This document shows, one piece after another, positions 59,423 through 64,000 of a stretch of 64,000 bases of DNA. The position numbers and the translations under genes are program-made. The DNA comes from Loktanella gaetbuli. Lineage in GTDB: Bacteria > Pseudomonadota > Alphaproteobacteria > Rhodobacterales > Rhodobacteraceae. The first letter of the stretch is position 1; each line of letters opens with the position of its first letter. The notes beneath the pieces were generated by a model, which ran no database searches, was not told where the DNA came from, and worked only from the letters and a program-made list of their open reading frames with translations. The stretch lies in contig NZ_JAJATZ010000007.1 in NCBI RefSeq assembly GCF_020531945.1, positions 1 to 64,000 on the forward strand, in the 5' to 3' direction.

Positions 59423-60418
59423 TTAGAACGACAGGGCCGGGCAGGATTCATCGGACATATAGTCGTGAACCGTGATGTCGCCTGCAATGATCTGCTCTGC
59501 TGCCGCGTCCACGGCAGCCTGCATGTCAGCGCTGACCAGTTCGGCGTTGAATTCGTCCATGGCGTAGCCGACACCTTCTTGCTCCAGACCCAGGGCCTGA
59601 ATGCCGGGCTCGACGGCTTCACCCGCGATGAAGGAGTTGTAGACGGCATTGTCCACGCGCTTGAGCATGGATGTCAGCACGGAACCGGGGTGCATGTAGT
59701 TCTGGTTTGCGTCAACGCCGATGCCCAGCATGTCGTTGTCGGCAGCAGCCTGAAGAACGCCGACACCGGTGCCGCCGGCGGCCTGGAACACAACGTCAGA
59801 GCCTTGGGATTTCTGCGCCAGCACCAGCTCGGTGCCCTTGACCGGGTCGTTCCATGCGGCCGGTGTGGTGCCCGTCATGTTCGCGATGATGGTGACATCG
59901 GGGTTTGCCGCCTTGGCACCCTGTGCATAGCCGCAGGCAAATTTGCGGATCAGCGGGATGTCCATGCCACCGACAAAGCTGACGGTGCCGGTCTCAGACG
60001 CCATGGCGGCCATCATGCCGACCAGATAGCTGCCCTGCTCTTCGTTGAACACGATGGACTGCACGTTGGGTGCGTCGACCACGGCGTCGATGATGACGAA
60101 TTTCGTGTCCGGATAGTCGCCAGCCACATCACCCAGCGGTGTTGCGAACGAAAAACCGGCCATGACGATGGGGTTTGCGCCGGATTCAGCGAAACGGCGC
60201 AGGGCCTGCTCGCGCTGGGCGTCGGATTGCAATTCCACCTCGGCAAAGGTGCCTCCGGTTTCTTCGGCCCAACGTGTCGCGCCGTTGAACGCCGACTCGT
60301 TGAAAGATTTGTCGAACTTGCCGCCAAGGTCAAAGACGATTGCGGGGTCGGCCATCGCCGTACCGGCCGTCAGGGCCAGCGCTGCGGTTGCGCCGAACAG
60401 TTTATGCATGAGGGTCAT
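59423..60418 (-). CDS. BMP-family ABC transporter substrate-binding protein
   Basis: The start at 60418 (MTLMHKLFGATAALALTAGTAMAD) has GGGAG six bases upstream and gives a clear signal peptide. The 331-residue periplasmic protein has the BMP/Med pattern: IVFDLGGKFDKSFNESAFNGA, the GSDVVFQAAGGTGVGVL segment, and VDANQNYMHPGSVLTSMLKRVDNAV. Relatives bind purine nucleosides. It is transcribed first, then the NTF2-like, ATPase and permease genes follow. The 170-base region before it contains the palindrome CCGTTACTTAACGG (60535-60548) but no clear promoter. Confidence 0.92.
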   Translation of the reverse strand: MTLMHKLFGATAALALTAGTAMADPAIVFDLGGKFDKSFNESAFNGATRWAEETGGTFAEVELQSDAQREQALRRFAESGANPIVMAGFSFATPLGDVAGDYPDTKFVIIDAVVDAPNVQSIVFNEEQGSYLVGMMAAMASETGTVSFVGGMDIPLIRKFACGYAQGAKAANPDVTIIANMTGTTPAAWNDPVKGTELVLAQKSQGSDVVFQAAGGTGVGVLQAAADNDMLGIGVDANQNYMHPGSVLTSMLKRVDNAVYNSFIAGEAVEPGIQALGLEQEGVGYAMDEFNAELVSADMQAAVDAAAEQIIAGDITVHDYMSDESCPALSF

Positions 60419-60591
60419 GTCGGTCTCCCGTTGGTTGTTGCGGGCAGTCTGTTGCCGCCCGTCACTGAGGCAAGCAAGGTGGCATTCACCCCGCTTCAGG
60501 CATCGATAAGGCAACGGGCGGAGCCGGTGGTCAACCGTTACTTAACGGCGCACCCCTTTTTTTGCCAATCGGTCAAAAAGCAGGCGGAGAT

Positions 60592-61008
60592 TCAAGCGTT
60601 CAAGGCTTTTGACAGCACCAGTGCATCGACCGCCGGGCCGTTGGTCCGATCGTAATAGGCGCGTCGCACACCAACCTTTTCGAATCCCAAGCGGTCATAG
60701 AGATGACGCGCGGCCAGATTGTCATCGGCCACTTCCAGAAAGGCGGTTTGCGCCCCTTTTTGTTGCCCGGCCAAGAGCAGGGCAAGCACGCATGCCTGCC
60801 CCAGACCCTGCCGCTGCATGTCGCGGCGACAGGCCACCGTCAGAATTTCCAGCTCGGGTGCGATGACCCGGCCCATCGCGAACGCGCGGTCGTCCCCAAC
60901 GGTGATGACCAGCGGGCTGGCCAGCAGGTCCGCAAATTCATCCGCCGACCACGGGCGGTCGCGGTCAAAGGCAGCTGCGTGAACCTGTGCCAGAATTGCG
61001 GGCGTCAC
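60592..61008 (-). CDS. rimI: Ribosomal protein S18 alanine N-acetyltransferase
   Basis: The 138-residue GNAT protein starts with GTG 61008 (read as MTPAILAQVHAAAF) in a GTGA overlap with the tsaB stop. It has the acetyl-CoA loop ACRRDMQRQGLGQACVLALL near residues 77-96, and the LEVADDNLAARHLYDRLGFEKVG segment typical of RimI. It acetylates the N-terminal alanine of S18. The pairing with tsaB is common in bacteria and supports the call. Confidence 0.93.
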   Translation of the reverse strand: MTPAILAQVHAAAFDRDRPWSADEFADLLASPLVITVGDDRAFAMGRVIAPELEILTVACRRDMQRQGLGQACVLALLLAGQQKGAQTAFLEVADDNLAARHLYDRLGFEKVGVRRAYYDRTNGPAVDALVLSKALNA

Positions 61009-61637
61009 GGCACGACAACGGGGGGCGCATCGCGCGGCGGTGCTGCATCCGCCGGGCGCAGATACAATGGCGCGGGGCGTGGCTGTGGCGTCTGCATCCG
61101 GCGGCTTGCGATGATCGCCATGGCGGTTGCGGGCGGCATGGCGGCCGCGATCACCTCACCGAATGCCGCCGCCCCGACATAAGCGGGGCGGATGCCGGCC
61201 GGACAAGCGGGTGCTTGCCCGGGCTCCAGAAACTCTGGCGTGCCTCGGGTGGTGGCGTCGAAAAACTGTGCGTAAAACCGGCCAGACCGCGCATCCAGTA
61301 CCGAAATCACGGGTCCTGTCAGCCCTTCGACCTGTGCCTCGAGGCTGGACACACCGATCGCCGGAATGTTCAGCGCCAGGGCCAGCCCCCGCGCTGCGGC
61401 GACGGCGATCCGGATCCCGGTAAAGTTTCCGGGCCCGATACCCACGCCTATTGCACCCAGTCCGGACCAGTCCAGACCGGCGTCACGCAGCATCTCGTCG
61501 AGCATCGGCATCAGATGTTCGGCCTGACCCTTGGACATGGCGTCAATGCGGGTCGTGATGCCTGATGGCGTCATGAGGGCAGCAGCGCACTGCGGACCGG
61601 ATGTGTCGAATGCAAGAACGGTCGCTGTGGCGTTCAC
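61005..61637 (-). CDS. tsaB: tRNA threonylcarbamoyladenosine biosynthesis protein TsaB
   Basis: I use GTG 61637 (MNATATVLAFDTSGPQCAAAL), which overlaps the upstream stop as GTGA; a GTG at 61649 is an alternative. The 210-residue ASKHA-fold protein has the LAFDTSGPQ start, SKGQAEHLMPMLDEML, and GVGIGPGNFTGIRIAVAAARGL, the family signature. TsaB joins TsaD and TsaE to make t6A37 in ANN-decoding tRNAs. It overlaps rimI by four bases and belongs to the nfuA-type to rimI operon. Confidence 0.94.
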   Translation of the reverse strand: MNATATVLAFDTSGPQCAAALMTPSGITTRIDAMSKGQAEHLMPMLDEMLRDAGLDWSGLGAIGVGIGPGNFTGIRIAVAAARGLALALNIPAIGVSSLEAQVEGLTGPVISVLDARSGRFYAQFFDATTRGTPEFLEPGQAPACPAGIRPAYVGAAAFGEVIAAAMPPATAMAIIASRRMQTPQPRPAPLYLRPADAAPPRDAPPVVVP

Positions 61638-61918
61638 ACCAGCGACCACGTCAGAGGTTTTGTCTGATGACGTTGCAGTATGTCACGCGCCTCAAGGTCG
61701 AGTTGCACGCATTTGAGCCACCAACCCGCCGTGGACCCACCGGGGAAAACATCGTCAGGCAGTTGCCGCAGCACACCGGCCTTCATTTGCGCAGCGGTCA
61801 TGGGTGTCGCTGTGACTGTCGACAACATCGCAGATTTCATCGCGTTGTATTTCGCGGCATCAACCCGGCCCACCTGGCCGGGTTGATTGACGTTCAGGAC
61901 TTCGACCTTGTCGGCCAT
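61634..61918 (-). CDS. Small conserved protein of unknown function between the NifU-type gene and tsaB
   Basis: The 94-residue protein (MADKVEVLNVNQPGQVGRVD onward) is basic-acid balanced with a predicted helix-loop-helix middle (AAQMKAGVLRQLPDD) and a GGSTAGWWLKCVQLDLEARD stretch reminiscent of a small DNA- or nucleotide-binding protein. I do not recognise a characterised family (it may correspond to an unassigned DUF). It starts on the last base of the NifU-type stop (TGATG at 61918) and overlaps tsaB by four bases, so it is translationally locked in the operon. Conservation of such overlaps suggests a real gene. Confidence 0.72.
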   Translation of the reverse strand: MADKVEVLNVNQPGQVGRVDAAKYNAMKSAMLSTVTATPMTAAQMKAGVLRQLPDDVFPGGSTAGWWLKCVQLDLEARDILQRHQTKPLTWSLV

Positions 61919-62481
61919 CAGGCAGCGACGGGGCGGACTTCGGTCACTTCGGGGATGTAGTGCCGCAGCAGGTTCTCGATCCCCATCTTCAGCGTCAGCG
62001 TGGACGACGGGCAACCGGCGCAAGCACCCTGCATGTGCAGGTAGACGACGCCGCGTTCGAACCCGTGGAACGTGATGTCGCCGCCATCCTGTGCCACGGC
62101 AGGGCGGACGCGGGTGTCCAGCAATTCCTTGATCTGGTCGACGATTGCGCCATCCTCGCCGTCGTGTTCTGCATGGCCGCTGACCGGCTGGTGATCGGCG
62201 CCCATGACCGGCTGGCCCGACTGGTAGTGTTCCATGATCGCACCCAGCAACGCGGGTTTGACGTGATCCCATTCCACGTCATCGTCCTTGGTCACGGTCA
62301 CGAAATCCATGCCAAAGAACACGCCTGTCACGCCGTTCACGGCAAACAGGCGCTGCGCCAGCGGCGATGTGCCCGCTGCATCAGCCGATGGAAAGTCGGC
62401 GGTGCCGACCTCCAGCACGGTCTGACCGGGCAGGAATTTCAGCGTCGCGGGGTTCGGTGTCGATTCGGTCTGGATGAACAT
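61918..62481 (-). CDS. NifU/NfuA-type iron-sulfur scaffold protein
   Basis: The 187-residue protein joins an N-terminal Nfu domain (MFIQTESTPNPATLKFLPGQTV, then FAVNGVTGVFFGMDFVTVTK) to a C-terminal NifU-like domain with the Fe-S cysteines in MQGACAGCPSSTLTLKMGIE. The histidine/acid linker SGHAEHDGEDG lies between. Such proteins carry 4Fe-4S clusters to client enzymes such as aconitase or lipoate synthase. AAAGGA precedes the ATG. Confidence 0.93.
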   Translation of the reverse strand: MFIQTESTPNPATLKFLPGQTVLEVGTADFPSADAAGTSPLAQRLFAVNGVTGVFFGMDFVTVTKDDDVEWDHVKPALLGAIMEHYQSGQPVMGADHQPVSGHAEHDGEDGAIVDQIKELLDTRVRPAVAQDGGDITFHGFERGVVYLHMQGACAGCPSSTLTLKMGIENLLRHYIPEVTEVRPVAA

Positions 62482-62560
62482 GAAAACCGTCCTTTTATGT
62501 CAGGTTACCGATATGCGCCCTGTGACGGCCCACGTCAAGGTTTAGAACCATTCTAAGCAT

Positions 62561-63016
62561 TCAGGTGATGGCGTCCAGTTTTTCTTTTGACAGGTCACCG
62601 GGAACGATGGTGATCGGCACGTGGAACGTCCCGGCCTGACGGCTGAGCGCGCTGACCAGCGGGCCGGGTCCCTTGTTGTCGGTGCCCGCGCCCAGCACCA
62701 GAACCCCGATTTCCGGATCCTCGGTAATCTGGGCCATGATCTCGGGCAGCGCCTCGCCTTCTCGGATCACCAGATCGGGGTTCACGTTCTGCCTGTCCCG
62801 CATCCATTTGGCAAAGACCTCGAAATGCACCTCGATACGCTCGCGTGCTTCTTCGCGCATGATCTCGCCGACGCCGATCCAGTGGTTGAATTCATCGGGC
62901 GGAATGACCGACAGCACCGTGACGCCCGCCCCGGTCTTGGAGGCCCGCATGGCGGCGTATCGCATCGCGTTCAGACATTCGCGGCTGTCATCCAGCACGA
63001 CCAGAAACTTGCGCAT
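62561..63016 (-). CDS. Universal stress protein (UspA family)
   Basis: The start at 63016 (MRKFLVVLDDSRECLNAMRY) follows an AGAGGGGGA site; an upstream frame to 63100 was rejected. The 151-residue protein has the Usp fold: a first strand KFLVVLDDS, helices with KTGAGVTVLSVIPPDEF, and the ATP-binding-like GVLVLGAGTDNKGPGPLVSAL near the C-terminus. Usp proteins help survival under stress; the trigger is not visible. It lies between a branched-chain aminotransferase gene and the NifU-type gene. Confidence 0.9.
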   Translation of the reverse strand: MRKFLVVLDDSRECLNAMRYAAMRASKTGAGVTVLSVIPPDEFNHWIGVGEIMREEARERIEVHFEVFAKWMRDRQNVNPDLVIREGEALPEIMAQITEDPEIGVLVLGAGTDNKGPGPLVSALSRQAGTFHVPITIVPGDLSKEKLDAIT

Positions 63017-63069
63017 TTCATCCCCCTCTTTGGGCGCATCCTGCCTTTTGCGCCGACATCGTGCAACGG

Positions 63070-63936
63070 TCAGAGCGTTTCGGACGCGGCCCAGTCCCAA
63101 TACAATTCCCGCACACGGGCCGTGACCGGCCCGCTGTTGTAGGATCGGTCGTCAAAGGCACTGACCGGCGTGACCTTCATCATGTTGCCCGACAGGAATA
63201 CCTCGTCCGCCGCCCGGAAATCGTCAAAGGTCAGAACCTTTTCGACGACTTCGACGCCATCTGCGCGCAGGTTTGCCATGTGGCGGGCGCGGGTGATACC
63301 GGCCAGAAAGGTGCCGTTGGGGATCGGTGTGAACACCACGCCGTCGCGCACCATGAACACATTGGCGCTGGCGGTTTCCGCCACGTTGCCCATCACATCA
63401 GCGACCAGGGCATTGCCGAACCCCTTGGACCGGGCCTCGGCCAGCATGCGGGCGTTGTTGGGATACAGGCAGCCGGCCTTGGCGTTGACGACGTTGTCTT
63501 CCATCACCGGACGGCGGAACCGGGTGGTGGTCAGGGTGGTGGAAGCGCCCGCCGGTGCCATCGGTATGGCCTCGAGCGATATGGCAAAACCGGTGGATCC
63601 TTCCTTGGGAACGATCCCAAGGTCGCCACCATCCAGTGCCCAGTACATCGGGCGGATATAGACGGACGTCTGGGGAGAATAGGCGCGCAGTCCTTCGCGG
63701 ACGATGGCCACCATGTCTGCGGTGCTCACGGTGGGGGTGATCATCAGCGCCTCGGCTGAGCGGTTTACGCGGGCGCAATGTGCCGCCAGATCCGGGACAA
63801 CGCCGTTGGCGTAACGGGCCCCGTCGAACACCGTTGTCCCTAGCCATGACCCGTGGTCCGCAGCACGCATCACAGCGACGTCCCCGTCGTGCCATGCACC
63901 ACCGAAATAGGTTCTTATCTGTATTCCCGTGGCCAT
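63070..63936 (-). CDS. ilvE: Branched-chain amino acid aminotransferase (class IV, PLP)
   Basis: I use ATG 63936 (MATGIQIRTYFGGAWHDGDV), with GGGGTG upstream; a GTG at 63942 is an alternative. The 288-residue class IV aminotransferase has GTTVFDGARYANG, VSTADMVAIVREGLRAY, the YPNNARMLAEARSKGF and AETASANVFMVRDGVVFTP motifs, and ends with an LSGNMMKVTPVSAFD segment. It transaminates branched-chain amino acids with 2-oxoglutarate, which fits the valine-degradation genes at 14786-17831, though a D-amino-acid or aminodeoxychorismate role is possible in this family. Confidence 0.88.
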   Translation of the reverse strand: MATGIQIRTYFGGAWHDGDVAVMRAADHGSWLGTTVFDGARYANGVVPDLAAHCARVNRSAEALMITPTVSTADMVAIVREGLRAYSPQTSVYIRPMYWALDGGDLGIVPKEGSTGFAISLEAIPMAPAGASTTLTTTRFRRPVMEDNVVNAKAGCLYPNNARMLAEARSKGFGNALVADVMGNVAETASANVFMVRDGVVFTPIPNGTFLAGITRARHMANLRADGVEVVEKVLTFDDFRAADEVFLSGNMMKVTPVSAFDDRSYNSGPVTARVRELYWDWAASETL

Positions 63937-64000
63937 GATCACCCCACTCGTTCGTTTTAACAGGCCTAGGCCGCAATCGGGCAGAGGTAAAGTGCGGCCG

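Overview
The window is a GC-rich chromosomal segment from an alphaproteobacterium of the Rhodobacteraceae, most likely the Roseobacter group (Loktanella/Yoonia-like is a guess). Supporting signs are a complete set of ethylmalonyl-CoA pathway genes (ccr, ecm, mch, a malyl-CoA lyase/thioesterase paralogue) beside the TCA genes, as I recall from Rhodobacter sphaeroides; an H-NS/HvrA-type protein; a FYDLN acid protein; NnrU; and very dense ATGA, GTGA and TGATG gene overlaps. No prophage, insertion sequence, CRISPR array or broken gene was seen. No gene-free stretch exceeds 300 bases; the longest (40406-40650, 37532-37773, 5896-6110, 34743-34955) are described where they hold something.

Layout. 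1-4088: the last codons of an EF-Tu gene and its terminator, a DUF1007 plus NicO metal-transport pair, then the start of the S10 ribosomal operon (rpsJ, rplC, rplD, rplW), which stops at a strong terminator after rplW; rplB does not follow. 4133-5895: an unrecognised two-gene operon of exported proteins. 6111-9992: 5-oxoprolinase pxpBCA overlapping an FAD amine/amino-acid oxidoreductase gene. 9989-12638: thiolase and L-serine dehydratase. 12801-19149: acyl-CoA and valine catabolism (SDR, two acyl-CoA dehydrogenases, 3-hydroxyisobutyryl-CoA hydrolase, 3-hydroxyisobutyrate dehydrogenase) ending in a MaoC hydratase plus CoA-ester lyase pair. 19186-24415: lytic transglycosylase, PfkB kinase, MBL hydrolase preceded by a possible 7-codon leader, tRNA-Ala(GGC), FYDLN acid protein, YgjP-like metalloprotease, GntR regulator.

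24601-44356 is the respiratory core. Minus strand, in order of transcription: mdh, sucC, a sulfotransferase, a small lipoprotein, sucD, sucA, sucB, a small barrel protein, two MAPEG proteins, lpdA. Plus strand: mcl2-like lyase/thioesterase, nnrU, DUF1737, mch, then sdhC-sdhD-sdhA-lipoprotein-sdhB. Two tandem TGTGATCAC palindromes, 21 bp centre to centre, lie upstream of both sucC and sdhC. This is the most striking regulatory signal in the window and suggests one unidentified factor co-controls 2-oxoglutarate/succinyl-CoA and succinate oxidation.

44446-64000: DUF1989 protein, purine nucleoside phosphorylase, DUF4329 protein, H-NS protein, ethylmalonyl-CoA mutase, an acyltransferase, crotonyl-CoA carboxylase/reductase, a RecD-like helicase, a TIGR02186-TauE pair, a BMP-type ABC transporter (probably nucleosides) with an embedded NTF2-like gene, then rimI, tsaB, a small conserved gene, a NifU-type scaffold, a universal stress protein and a branched-chain aminotransferase. 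Function calls rest on motifs and recalled family features; no database search was run.
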